Shown here in pieces: positions 10,127 to 22,420 of a stretch of DNA of 64,000 nucleotides. Source of the DNA: Chaenocephalus aceratus (Eukaryota; Chordata; Actinopteri; Perciformes; Channichthyidae); NCBI GenBank assembly GCA_023974075.1, contig CM043789.1, positions 37,722,613 through 37,786,612 on the forward strand, given 5' to 3'. The position numbers and the translations under genes are program-made. The stretch's first letter is position 1. Every line of letters starts with the position of its first letter. The notes below the pieces were generated by a model that was not told the origin of the DNA, ran no database searches, and saw only the letters and a program-made list of their open reading frames with translations.

Positions 10127-11102
10127 TTTGCTACAGTGTCAGTCTGACAAATATAACTGCAAACAATTTTGTTCATATTGGTTTTCATCCAACTAATGAA
10201 TTTATTTACATCCCACTATCTTTTGAGTGACATTTCATGTTAATTAAATATGTCGTTCTTACTTCAATGTTTTTGTTGCTTTTAGTATCCGACTGCGTTT
10301 ACTTCTGTCAGTATCTGCAGGCCGCCCACTCATCTTTGATCAGCGTTATCAGTTTACATACATATTCTCCGCAGCATGTGTCGCTCCATGTTGTATCTGT
10401 CGTATGTAAAGGTCCCCTCTGTTGTCTTTGTTGTTACGGCCATGTCTGTCTAACATCTGATCAATTATTAATCAAAGAACACATGCAACCCTTTTAGAAA
10501 TAAATTGAGCAATTTGCACTCAACGCTGTATATCAATAGCCCATATGACAAACATGACACGGCCCTCTGCGGCTAGCCAGGACTCATCAATAGATCATGA
10601 ATCGAAAAACAGTTTTCCAGTGTGATCGTATCTCTGCGATGAGTGATGGCATCTCTCGGAGCGCAGGAAATTAAGAGAAACAATAACCAGATGGAGATTC
10701 CTGTCATGTCTGCGTTTTATTCCGAGGGTGAAGGATGTGACGGTTACAAAGGACTTGTCTGCTTTCATGTCAAATAAATACCTTGTTATTAAAGTGAGGA
10801 ATATAGCAACACACAATGTTTACATTCTATTCTACCCTTTTGATAAACTCCCAATATTTTAAAGTTAACTTAATTCAGCTGCCTAGCCGGTGGAACTGTG
10901 CTTTTCAAAGATAAAGACACATTTGAAGTTTTCTGACAGCCAACTTTCTTAAAACCTTACAACCCTGCCACAGACTGGACGAGCACATTTCTGTTCTTTG
11001 ATAAGCTTCATGCCTTTCCCTCGGGCAGTCACTACTCTTATTTGTTTATTTCATCACAGACCCTCTATATACGAACAGCCATGAGAGGTACATGACTCTT
11101 AT
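10127..11102. other. Non-coding, nothing recognised
   Basis: No supported gene or repeat. The small frames at 10237-10497 (plus) and 10595-10816 (minus) have no recognisable motif. Confidence 0.4.
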
Positions 11103-11640
11103 AAATAATAATAATACATTTATTTTGGGGGGCGCCTTTCAAAACACCCAAGGACACCTTACAGGGTTACAGATTTACAATTTACATTTACAATTTTACC
11201 TTACAAATTAAAAACAGTGGATTTAGTGAAGTATCAGCCGGGGTAAGACAAGACAAACAACAGGAAGTGGACTACAAAAGGACACAGGACACAAAAGGAC
11301 ACAAAAGGACACAGACGGACACAAAAGGACACAAAGGACACAAAAGGACACAGGGTACAGATTATAGAGAAAAGGCCAGTTTGAACAGGTGGGTTTTGAG
11401 GTGGGGTTTTGAATGTTGTTATGGAATCAGACTGTCGGGTGTGTCGTGGCAGGGTGTTCCAGAGTCTGGGAGCCGAGCAGCTGAAAGCTCGAGCACCCAT
11501 GGTTTTGAGGCGATAGCTTGGACGGTGAGAAGTCCTACGGACGAAGAGCGGAGGGTGCGGGAGGGGGTGTACTCCTGAAGGAGCTCAGAGATGTACCTCA
11601 TGGCTCCGATGTGATGTGAAATTGACGATGTGATGATTAA
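11103..11640 (-). mobile_element. L2-like LINE, 3' fragment
   Basis: Read on the minus strand this is the end of an L2-like reverse-transcriptase protein: LQEYTPSRTLRSSS, then after one frameshift TMGARAFSCSAPRLWNTLP. It goes on into a 3' untranslated part whose last bases (AGGCGCC...AAATAAATGTATTATTATTAT) are a typical LINE tail. It is truncated at the 5' side near 11640, as is usual for LINE copies. A 10-bp tandem repeat has expanded inside it. Confidence 0.8.
11275..11352 (+). repeat. Minisatellite with a 10-bp unit (AAAGGACACA)
   Basis: About eight imperfect copies of AAAGGACACA lie just downstream of the L2 coding end. On the LINE strand the unit is TGTGTCCTTT. Confidence 0.9.
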
Positions 11641-14239
11641 AATGTCTTTATGAATTCACAGAAAGTGTAATATGTAATCCTTAAGCTTGTTGGCATCATT
11701 TAATTGAGGGGTATTCTGCTAATATCGACTCTAACAGCCACTGCTAACCATCTACTATGTGGATAAACAACTGTCATCTCCTCCAACAGAGAACATCCTC
11801 TCAGGCGGATCAAGTGTGCTTTCTGGACTGGGAGAATGGGATCACGGACACTCAACTGCGCGTGTTCCTTCAGGTCCAGCACAGCCAGAGGCTAGGTTCA
11901 TCAGCGATAGAGAAATGAAAGAACCTGACATTTGGCAAATGATTGTGCATCAAAAGTATCATCGGAAAGATCTGTAATAATGCTTATTTAATTATATTTC
12001 TCAACTCATGAAGGTCACTGCTGGCGAACTCTTCCCATAGATCAATACGTCTGCATGACCTGGAAAGTTAATACGATCGCTCTGCTGCCGCCGCGGAGTT
12101 TCTCCCCGAGCGCTGACCGCCATGATTTCTGATGATTTTCCTCCATAATCATTCACCTGCAGTTAATACAACCATCACACAGCTCGCAGACTTCTTCAGG
12201 GAAAGACACTTTTATTCTGAGTTGCACTGCAGATGAACTTGGATTGCACTTTAAGATAAAAACATGTTTTCTATATCTCCACGATCCGTGCATTCCTAGT
12301 TAGAGGTTGTGTACTTTGCTGTGGGGCAGACACCGATACCGATTCAACTGTAGCACTGCTTCCTGTAGACATTTTAAAAATAGATGTGCTTTCGATGGCC
12401 TTGCTTGCAAAGTGCGACTGCCATGGCGCACGTGCCGGCTTGTTTTCTTTGCAGGCTAAAAAGGACGGGCTCTGTTATGAGAGGTGGTAGTCATTCCTCC
12501 TTTCAACGCAGAGATATATCCTCTGCACAGTGGGCATGTGCTACCTATAGACTATAGGAGGGATCAATACTGCAGCTGGCCGAGCCTGCATCCAAATAAT
12601 TCATCTCCAAGATGTGAAGAATGGAGCGGCAGCACTCGGTCAGGGGCTCCATGTCCCCCATCATGATTCCCACCGCTCCACCTCGACCCTGACTCCCACC
12701 ACACCAGTCCTCTTGACACAGGCTGAGAAATAAGATCCAGTGCACTCCCAAGGTCACCGACGCAGTCTCTCATGCTCCTGTGAAGATGCGATACACTTCA
12801 CACCGTCTCGGAGAGTTAAATGAATCTTCAAGTGCAGATGTACAAGGGAGAGATCCAGTGATGTTCCAGACTTGACAATAAACATCATATCAGATGGTGA
12901 AGGAGGTCGAAGATATTGATAGCTCTGTCTGCTGAGGCGATGTGCCGTTTCAGATTCCCAACAGCACCGCGCGTGCTTTTAAACCTAAAGTACACTTTAG
13001 AGTTTTTGAATGTCAACAAGGCAAGGCCCCGAGGACGAGCGTCACCCAACCTCAAAGTAAATTATGAACCAGCGAAGAGGGGAAAGTGTCTGCTCGCTAA
13101 AAAATGTTTAAAAGAACACCAATGCAGACTGGGTCCCATGAATATTTGATGCCTCAGTCCTTCAGTGCAAAGTGCAACACATCATTTAGTCTCTAATGGT
13201 GTCAACTTCTCCTCGATGTGAATGTGAGCTGCCTGTGTAGCAAACTCAGAAACCTCTCTCTCTGGATTGAAATGTAACGAAAGCATCGTCTCTTTGTTGG
13301 TCGTCTCGAGGAATGACTGAGCTTTCAAAAGAAGAACATTTCTCAACGTTAGTTAGAGGTGTCTGATTTCCCGGGCACACTTTTTCTTCTTTTAATTAAA
13401 ACATTTGGTGCGGCGGCAGGTTGGAACGGCTTCTGAAAAAGCGGAAGGCATACGTTACGAGGAGGATTATGCGAATCTAACTCGGGAGAGGAAAAGGTGC
13501 TTAACTGTGGAATTACAGCTGAAATGAGTTTTTAATCGTGCAGTTAATGTTGGGGAAATGTGAAGCCCAGAGACACTGCAAATTGCCTCTGAGGGATACG
13601 ACTCCATCGAGGGAGACAAGTGGACAGATTATTTCATATCAGATTGCATCTTGGTACAGACAATAGAATCAAGTGCGTTTTAGTAGATATGTTCACCTCC
13701 CTCGTCTCTATAAAGTCATTAAATGCTATTTGAAGCATGATAACTGTATGAATAAGGTTTGCACGGCTCAAACTCAGGACCTGCTTAAGTTGCAACTTCT
13801 ACCTTTTGTAGAATATGAATGCCAAAGGTCACATGGCCTCATTAGCCATAGCTAATCCCATTTCAGTCTTGTAATGCTCGCATGGCTTTGTTGCAATAAA
13901 AGCTGCCTCGCCCTTATTTTGCACCCTCACTGAAAGAGCAGGAGCGCTGAATGTGCTTCCGTTAATGAGATACTGGTTATCTCTACAGCACACTGCCTCC
14001 CACCCCGTCCCAGCCCTGCATTATTGTGCATCAGAGAGCTCTCAGTGTCATTGGTGTTGAAAGAGGGTAATGGAGCAGAGGCTACGTACGTTTCATGGGG
14101 GGGTTACCATGACCCAGTGGGAGTAATAGGCCAGGATGGAGAGGTCTGATTATGAGGGATCTAGTATGTATAAAATACAAATGGAGAATCACCGTGCTCT
14201 GGGCCCCTTTTTGTATCCGTCTACATCGGCACCTCTGTT
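11641..14239. other. Non-coding, apparently unique sequence
   Basis: A long stretch without recognised transposon ends or coding exons. Short frames (12916-13149 plus, 12545-12757 minus) have no recognisable motif. A polypyrimidine-AG sequence near 12440-12452 resembles a splice acceptor but opens only about 11 codons, so I do not call an exon. Low repeat density makes this one of the places where conserved non-coding DNA could hide. Confidence 0.4.
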
Positions 14240-15066
14240 GTTTCCCCGACTCAGACTGCAAGGAATCTGGGTGGGACCCGAGATAACAACCTGTTCTTCA
14301 CTGCAAACATCGCTGCTACAACCCGTTGCTGCAGATACACGCTTTACAACATCAGGAGGATGCGTCCCCTCCTGACCCAGAAAGCGACGCAGGTTCTGGC
14401 CCAGGCTTTCGTCGCCTCACGCCTAGACTACTGCAACTGCCTCCTGGCTGGTCTACCTGCATGTGCCATCCGACCTCTGCAGCTCATCCAGAATGCAGCG
14501 GCTCGTCTGGTCTTCAACCTTCCTAAATTCTCCCACACCACGCCGCTCCTCCGCTCCCTCCACTGGCTTCCGATAACTGCTAGAATCCACTTCAAGACAC
14601 TGGTACTTGTGAATGGATCTGGCCCTTCCTACATCCAGGACATGGTTAAACTGTACACCCCAGCACGTGCACTCCGCTCTGCATCAGCCAAACGACTCGC
14701 TGCACCCTCGCTGCGAAGGGGACCCAAGTTCCCATCAGCAAAAACACGTGGGTTTGCTATCCTGGCTCCAAAATGGTGGAATGAGCTCCCATTGACATCA
14801 GGACAGCAGATAGCTTACACACCTTCCGGCGCAGACTGAAAACTCATCTCTTTCGACTCCACCTCGAGCGATAGAATTACTAACAAAGCACTTATATACT
14901 AATAAAGGGCTGGCTTATCTAAAGCCAGTTGAGTAGCACTTGAAATGTTTTGGCTCTATGAAACCTGATGTACTTTATGATTCTGTTTTCTTCAAGTTTG
15001 TATCTTCTTGGTCAAATGCACTTATTGTAAGTCACTTTGGATAAAAGCGTCGACTAAATGAATGAA
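14240..15066 (+). mobile_element. L2-like LINE, 3' fragment
   Basis: The coding part at 14360-14839 reads VASRLDYCNCLLAGLPACAI, LQLIQNAAARLVFNLPK, LLRSLHWLPITARIHFKTLV and FAILAPKWWNELPL, the usual blocks after the reverse-transcriptase core in L2-type LINEs. A shifted frame upstream (about 14240-14360) adds TARNLG-like residues. A few residues are missing after KTLVLV and the frame shifts before the end. The 3' tail closes with CTTTGGATAAAAGCGTC followed by TAAATGAATGAAT. Confidence 0.85.
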
Positions 15067-16315
15067 TCAGGGTAAAAAAAAAAAAGTCCTCAACCTGAGA
15101 AATGTCAAGGATCATGTGCAGCTTAATGTCAGAGTCCATCTTTGTCGGGAGCACACCTTGCTTATGCATAAATGGATGATGAATACCGCAGTGATTAGAG
15201 ATTCATCTTTCATCGCTGCGGCCCTTAGACACCAAAGTTCCCAAGAGCAACAAGTCAAATGGTTTGTGTAATCTTCGGCATGGAGAGCTCGTTTCCTTTT
15301 TAATTCAGGCGGAGAAAGCTGGAGAGAGCGAACCCTGTGGTTGTAATTCCCCAAAGCATTTCATTATTTCAGTCTGTGTGATAAGATCTTTAATTACATT
15401 TTAAATAGGTTTATATGTCCATCATAAAATACTCCCTTGTGGGTTTAATTATTGCTGTAAGATAAGAGACGCCAAGGGAAGAGGGCAGGGACCAAAGAAA
15501 AGAGCGAAAGCCATTTCTAAAAGGATGGAGACACAAATGGTGGAGCTCGGTGTCTGATGGTGTCCTTGTTATTGCTTATCGCTCGTGACATCACTTCCTG
15601 TAGCTTTCATTCGCTTGGGCTTTATCTTGTCATCTATTCAGCGCAGACAATGGAACTGCAGCATGTGCTATGAGCCTGACACAAAGAAGCTTATTATGGG
15701 GAGATTAAGTGTAATCTAAACATGTTCCTGATTCAAGGGGCTTTTGACACAACACTGTAGATGTTACCACCTCTTTGTAATGATGGACACACTCACCTGT
15801 GCTTACACTGTCCATGGTTTCATGAGCGTCACCATTTGCAGTAATCTTCTACTCTTTTTCCCTTCAAATTACCATGTACGTATATGACGTTTATTTAATA
15901 CACAGGAAAAAACATTCTATTGACCAATAGACTCTGTTCTCATTGCCAGTAGACGAGTATGTATTTGTGTCACACTCGACATCATTGTTGGTAAAGGGCT
16001 ACTAAATGTAGCATTTAATCTACAACTCAATGTTTCTATGACTCATATTGACAACGTATCAGCGCTTTTTGATGACAGCATAGCATCGCTCCTAGGTTTT
16101 ATGCATTTTTGCAAGTATTTATTTATTAGAATGTTTTTCCCACCATTTTTCATGAAGGAGACAATCCACTTACGGCAATTAAAGTCACACACTCAGCAGC
16201 AGCAACACATGTTTCGTCCTGGCCAATCTACATCGCTTACATTCCAATATCTACAGATAATAGCGCTCAGACGTTGCAGCACTTTTTCTTGAGGCAACCT
16301 TGTGCATCGACATGT
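15067..16315. other. Non-coding, nothing recognised
   Basis: Begins with a short A run after the LINE tail. No coding frame with a recognisable motif and no terminal repeats. Confidence 0.4.
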
Positions 16316-17076
16316 GCTCTAGTCAGGCCCAGACTGGCCATCGGGAGGACCGGGAGGTTTCCCGATGGCCTGGCATGCTAAGTGGCCTGCTGGCCTGAGG
16401 ATTTCTTTTTTGTATGTATTGTGAACGCAACGCTGCGCAAATGTGGGTCTGACTCTGCCTCACAGAGGGTGACTGGCTGTCCACATGATGTGGCCTGCCT
16501 ACACTTTCATACAGATCATACACTAATGCGCTCGATTGGTCTCTGTGTGACATTCAAGCTCGGGAGGGTGTGTGTGTGTGGCGCGAGCGAGAGAGAAAGC
16601 GCGCGCGCACCGGTTACGTGTATTGTTGTTGTTAGCATCTGGTGCTAGCTAGCTGCGCAAACGGATATAATGAGCTGTCAACAAGGTGGAGGAGAGTCCT
16701 CTCCTGTCAGACTGAGAGGCTGATAACTACAGCTCAGGTGAGGTAAAGACTGTGAGTGTTTAGATAGTTAACTTAGTCTAAGTTTCTCTATGGGTCTCAA
16801 ACGGTTTGGTCACCATTTATGTAAACACATATTTCCATTTGAGGGGGGATTGATTAGTAAAATATGCATGAAATAATAACAAAAAAATTTTAACTAGGTG
16901 AAAAAAGTGTTGTGGATATTTTAAAACCTCGTCAATACTGCAAAGATGTACAATGAGAGTAATCAATAATAAACTGGTGAAAGCAAACAGCGTTGTCTTG
17001 TTGGTTATTATTTGAAGCTTCAAAGGCACAGGTCTCACAGAGTATAGGATAGTCTGCAGAGTGTGCACAGGGTATA

Positions 17077-17200
<124 letters not shown>

Positions 17201-17485
17201 ATAGAGGACTGTTGCTGTGCAGAAAGGAAAAGAGATACGTCTTTCTCCTGACTGTTATCTTACAATGCTCTCATAGGGAGAGCCGCATTCTCCAGGTACG
17301 ACCTTGGCAGGAAGCGACTGTGTGGTACAACAGGTCGAGTTGACCAAACAGTTTCTAAGCATAATATCATCATTTGGTTTTACCATATAAAGTCATATAA
17401 GAAATTGCCACTACAAAAGCAAAAGGTAAGATAAACTTTAAAAACTTGTTGAGAGCTAAAACTAGTCTTTGCTGCTGCCTCAAAT

Positions 17486-18056
17486 GGCCCTTTCACACCA
17501 ACGCGTTTTCAGCTCCGGCTCGGAGGTGGAGCTGAAAAGTACCGGTTTTTCCTGTTTACACCGCAGAAGCGCCGCCTCTTAGCTCCGGAATCCGGTTCAC
17601 TTCCAGCTCCAAAAAATTGTCGGTCTCGAGGCAATTTACGTTTTACGTCTCTCTTACGTCGAAGCGGGTTGAAGTAGATGCTGAAGACCACAAAGAAGTC
17701 TTGCATTTCGCATGTGATGTTTGTAAAGTTCCAAGTAAAGTCGTCCCTTGTAAAGTCGTCCCTTGTAAAGTCGTCCCTTGTAAAGTCGTCCGATGCCTTC
17801 CATTTCGTTTCGTAAGAGGATAATCAAAGCGAACAGCGCTTCAATACAATCGGCCATTGTTGTTGTTGTTGTCGATGTGAGAGATTTCCTCGCGGTTTGG
17901 ATTTTATGAAGCAGGCACATAAACGGTGACGTCATGACGCAGCAGCGGCAGCTCTGGGCGGTGTGAACAGAGCGGAAGCAGAAAAGGGAAACCGGAGCTG
18001 AACCAGAAAAGCTCCCGCTCGGAGCTAGAAAGGGAAAAGCGCTGGTGTGAAAGCCG
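17486..18056 (-). mobile_element. Harbinger-like TIR element with a first-exon remnant
   Basis: The ends GGCCCTTTCACACCAACGCG and CGCTGGTGTGAAAGCC form an inverted repeat, continued inward by GCTCCGGCTCGG-type sequence on both sides. On the minus strand the frame at 17654-17935 includes MADCIEALFALIILLRNEME and LELYKHHMRNARLL, which to me resembles the N-terminus of fish HARBI1-like transposases. No nuclease domain follows. The superfamily is inferred from the ends and this remnant; I could not identify the target duplication. Confidence 0.6.
17735..17791 (+). repeat. 15-bp tandem repeat, about 3.8 units, in frame with the first-exon remnant
   Basis: The unit GTAAAGTCGTCCCTT is repeated almost perfectly. 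In the minus-strand frame it encodes RLYKG repeated. Because 15 is a multiple of three the frame is kept. Confidence 0.95.
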
Positions 18057-18584
18057 CAACAGAGGAGCAGGGGGGAGACAGGAGAGGCTGATTCAGGAGC
18101 CCAGACACACTCACAACTATAAATGAACCAAAAACAAATAAATAAACAAGTTTCAATGTTTTTTCATATTGGATATGGTATGTTATTGGTTATGGCCATG
18201 TTCTTATGATTATTTAAATGTATACAGTTATGTTTCATATGGGTGTAGTCTCTTTATTTAAGTCCAACATTTAAAAAAATAATCTTACCGGGGGAGCATG
18301 CCCCCGGACCCCCCTAGAAGATTTGAGGTCCGCCTCCACTTAAAATATGTTCACATGGATAGGTTCCTAAATAGCGTGGCACATTTTTTTTAAATAGTAA
18401 CCCATGTCCATATGTTTATTCTGGGGTAGTAGATTTAAAGTTTAGGGCTATCACTATGGGCAGCAACGCTGTAAATATTGACAAATAAATCCAGGAAAAT
18501 GGCACAAAAGAAAACTGGTAGTGGCCTGGCTGGGTGTATAATTCCCGACCTGACTTATTGTCCCAGTCCGGCCCTGGCTCTAGG

Positions 18585-18910
18585 ATTTGCTCCTGTGGGT
18601 AATGTCCACAGTACATGTAGGATATCAATGTGTACTTGTAAAAGCGCCTCGATGACTTTGAGGCGTGAAGATGGACGGTGTGGCGCAGTGCGCTGTGCAA
18701 TGATCATCAGATCAAGGGGTGAAACCCGCCGCTGCTGCGTCTGTAAAGCCGGTGTGTCCTTGGGCAAGACACTTCACCTGAACTTGCTCCTGTGGGTATT
18801 GTCCACAGTGACCATTGCATGTATAACAAATATGTGTAATGTGTATTTGTAAAGCACTTTGAGCACTGGAAAAGCGCTATAATAAATGTAAGGAATTATT
18901 ATTATTATTA
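18585..18910 (+). repeat. tRNA-derived SINE, 5'-truncated copy A
   Basis: It starts inside the first unit of the dimeric SINE also seen at 58365-58790, reads a whole second unit with the tRNA-like start GTGTGGCGCAGTGCGC, the block CCTTGGGCAAGACACTTCAC, and a tail AAAGCACTTTGAGCACTGG ending in (ATT)n. Box A is readable; box B (GGGTGAAACCC) is degraded. The 5' part of unit 1 is missing, and the sequence directly upstream is the target site of the 16.3-18.6 kb hAT. Confidence 0.8.
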
Positions 18911-19032
18911 GTCACTTCGACAATTGAGATAAAACGTGATTTGCAACAATCACCCATGCGAGTTTGAGAGAAACTTGCCTTTGCTCTACATGTTCTCTCT
19001 CTCTCTAACCCCAGGAAAACACACATGCATAT

Positions 19033-19079
<47 letters not shown>

Positions 19080-20496
19080 AGTCCAGATATGACCAACAGC
19101 TGATTTTCTGAACTCTGTCTCTGAGGCGCTGTCACCTTCAGGCCACACACACTCGCTGCCTTAAAATTGCTATGTCAACCATAAAATTACCTTCAATTCA
19201 AATTCACTTCAGCTACTTGGCAATTCCATTTCATCTAGCACAAACCTATTTCAGAGATAGAGCTACAAATTCTATATTTTCATTATTTGTATCCTCTTCT
19301 CTAAAGAAGAGAAACAGCTGGTGGTTTGAAGCCTGGGGAATGTTAATGAGAGGTAAAATGGCTAATCTCTTAATCTGTCTTCTTATCCGCCCATGATGTT
19401 TTTCAACTATTATCTTGCCGTGACCTCCATCACTCCCACGTGTGCACGAGGTAAACTGCGTTTAACCCCTTCATCGGCAGCAGGAAATGATCAGCTCTGA
19501 GAGTGTGCCTGAAGTGACAGAAGTGAGATATAGCCTACTTCTTAAACTTCGCTGCCAAACTAAGCTCCTGTGCTTAGAATAAAAAGACAAAGAGTGAGGA
19601 GGCACCGTTCTCCTGAGAAACAATACCTGCGGTGACTTGTTCCTCCTCTCCTCCGATCTTAAATCAGCACCCGCTGAAGTCTGAACCAGAAGAAGAGTGG
19701 GAGAGTAGAAAGTCTCCGCGACTAAATAACAGTTCCTCGATCAATTTCTGCAAAAGGTTACAATTAACAGTGAAGATCCTCTGAAGTTTGAATTCCCCGA
19801 CTGTATTGATTAGGTGTCTGCTGAAGTCAACAATACTGACGGGAGTTTTAATACTCCGCTTAATGAATGATGTTTTATTAATGGCCGTGTAATAAGATTG
19901 CCTTTATCTCAATGAAAGCCATCAATCCCCTGCTGTGCAGCACTATGAAGACTCATTAGGCGCCGTATAGATCGTCTCTCTAAACCTGCAGGCCTGACGG
20001 AGCGGCGCTGTAACCTGCCTGAACACAAAGCAGTTCATTCAATCTACTGTAAAAAGTTAAACCAGTGATTAGCAGATAATTACAAATGGCAAGATTCATC
20101 TGACGATATCAGTTCACAAAGTTCTTCAGAAGTAATTCAATAAAATAAAATGTATGAATCAATTATAAAAAAGTAAAGTGAGTTAGGGGGTTGAGTTTAA
20201 GTGTGTTTCCTAACTTTATTGCCATGGTGCTCGAGAGCATTTCAGACTAGCATTCAAAGATTTGAATCACTTGACACAAAAGCTTGAGAATACAAAGCTC
20301 TATTTTTAAAGTGCATGCTTCAAGGCCGGAGACACATATCATACTAAATGGAAGCTAGTTAGTATGAAGGGTTTGTTTTGTACATGGCGAACAATAAGCA
20401 GTGCCATGGCGAGGGCAGAGTGAGACAAATATTCCTCTGGTCAACAGTTAAATAAAAGTACAAGAAATCTGATCTCATTGGTACAAGAAAGTAGAA
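18911..20496. other. Non-coding, nothing recognised except a CA repeat
   Basis: Contains an (AC)n microsatellite at about 19034-19075. The rest is AT-rich sequence with no recognised coding exon or element ends. Confidence 0.45.
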
Positions 20497-20792
20497 GTTT
20501 AGCATAGGGCTGCTCAATTAATCGTATTTTAATCGCAATTACGATTTTGGCTTGCAGTGATTATGAAAACAATCGAAATAAAATGTTTTTTTTTTTTTTT
20601 ATTGGTTTTTCAGTTGAATTATAGAGTTCAGGGGAATCGACTGTTAAAAACATACTGTTCAAACATTTTTCTCCAATAAATTGATGTTTTTAAAGTAAAT
20701 GGATAATCGTTTTTAATAATCGTGATATCAATTATTGACCCAAATAATCGAGATTATGATTTTTGCCATAATCGAGCAGCCCTAGTTTAGCA
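20497..20792. mobile_element. 280-bp hAT MITE with perfect target duplication
   Basis: The element at 20505-20784 begins TAGGGCTGCTCAATTAATCG and ends CGAGCAGCCCTA. It is flanked by an exact GTTTAGCA on both sides (20497-20504, 20785-20792). It shares both ends, and the AATCGTGATATCAATTATTG stretch, with the larger element at 47934-49109, which still holds transposase fragments. It is therefore a deletion derivative of that hAT family. Confidence 0.93.
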
Positions 20793-21425
20793 TCAAAATG
20801 TGTTCAGAGTTACGGAGGAACAGTTTCATATTTCAGTGTGAACCCTAATGCCTCAAACAAGCTAGAATGAACAGGTGTCTATTTTTAAAATGTCCTCTTT
20901 CATAATAGCAACAGAAGGTTGAAGGTAAGCAGAGGAACTGTATCAGGGAATATCAGCCGAACATCAAGTGGACTGACAAAGGGTTAGAAAGCCCTCACGT
21001 TGATGTGATTAGTTGCTCACTTTATTTGTTAATATTAGAAGTTGTGTTCCTTAAATGTTGGGAGGAGCTTGCTTCGGTAAATGTGGGCGATATGGTTACC
21101 ATCCGTTTTGTTTGTTACGTTGGATGTGAAAACGAGGGGGCTTTTTCCTCCTGTTTGTCTCGCCATTCACCTGCAGTAGATAACAGCTGCTTATGGCTAT
21201 GTGTAAATGCATTAGGGTGAATGTGTGTATATAGTTATACACTTGAAAGTGTGATTGTGTAATTAATTGAATATCTCTGGTAGGTCCTCATGTTGAGCTG
21301 TGAGATAGCAGTAACTTTGTTGTTGATATGTCTGATTGGTGTCAATTGTACTTGTTTGTTACCCTAACTGAATTTCCTTTGTTTGTATTATTGTTACAGG
21401 CCATAGCGTAACCCTGAGAACGTCT
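20793..21425. other. Non-coding, nothing recognised
   Basis: No recognised coding frame or repeat. The frame at 21005-21220 has no recognisable motif. Confidence 0.4.
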
Positions 21426-21938
21426 GTTTGGGGACACAGCTTGACTCTTCGCTACTGGTCTTCACATATAGAGCTGTCCATGGCCAAGCCCCAGCCTACA
21501 TCAATGACCTTATCCACCCGCACATCACAACCCGGGCCCTGAGGTCCTCTGAGCAAGGCCTCCTAAGCGTGCCCCGAACCAGGCTAAAGACTAAGGGTGC
21601 CCGTGCCTTTGAGGCGGTGGCCCCAAGGCTTTGGAACAAACTCCCCCAGATAATAAAAACCTCGGCCTCAATAGAGATTTTTAAGGGGCAGTTAAAGACC
21701 CACCTTTTCCGACAGACCTTTGGGTCGTCGGAGGAGGTGAGTTAGTGGCTGTCTTTTTTATTGGTGTTTTGTCGTATGTTTTATCCTATGTATTACCTGC
21801 TGCCGTTTTATGCCTTTTTTTCTACATGTTATAGTTGTACTGTGAATTGTGTCCTGTGTACTGTACTGTAAAGCACTTTGTACATCCGTGTTGAGAAGGG
21901 TGCTATATAAATAAAGTTGTACTTACTTACTTACTCTT
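21426..21938 (+). mobile_element. L2-like LINE, 3' fragment
   Basis: The frame at 21428-21745 reads FTYRAVHGQAPAYINDLI, TTRALRSSEQGLLSVPRTR and RAFEAVAPRLWNKLP, the C-terminal end of an L2-type protein, closing with a natural stop at 21743. The untranslated part ends with the typical AAAGCACTTTGTACATCC and GCTATATAAATAAAG, followed by an (ACTT)n tail. The coding part kept is undamaged; the copy is 5' truncated right at 21426. Confidence 0.87.
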
Positions 21939-22420
21939 ACAAGCTGATTTGCTGAAGAACCCATCTTGTAACCCTCTTCAGTCTATCCACTGATTCGACT
22001 GAAGAGAAACTGCTTGCGTAAATATTTAGAGCACAATTGAATGTTGGTGATTTAAAGATGCTGGAGGGTCACTGTTTCTTTAGTGGACTGGGAACACATT
22101 AGCAACAGAGTTAGTGGGGTTCTCCCTCTTTTATTATTTCTCTTTTGGGCCCCAGACTATTTCAAATGTAAATAATACAGCAGAATTAAATAGTTTGTAT
22201 CGCTGTTTACAATACAATTACTAAAGGAAAGAGGAAAGTTATGAAATGTGTTGTTCCCATTTTGAAAAGAAAATCTATATGCTATAATTAAAACACACTT
22301 GCAAATTACACTTTAAAAGACTTTTCATGTAACTATTCGCTGATTATATTCTATATCTGAATGCACTTAATTGACATGTTGACCTTATACTATATATGAT
22401 GAAAATCAATTATTTTCCAC
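21939..22420. other. Non-coding, nothing recognised
   Basis: AT-rich spacer between the L2 fragment and the Rex3 insertion. No features seen. Confidence 0.4.

Noticed and set aside
12436..12490. Internal exon after a TTTTCTTTGCAG acceptor
   Set aside because: Only about 11 codons before a stop, no donor and no protein similarity.
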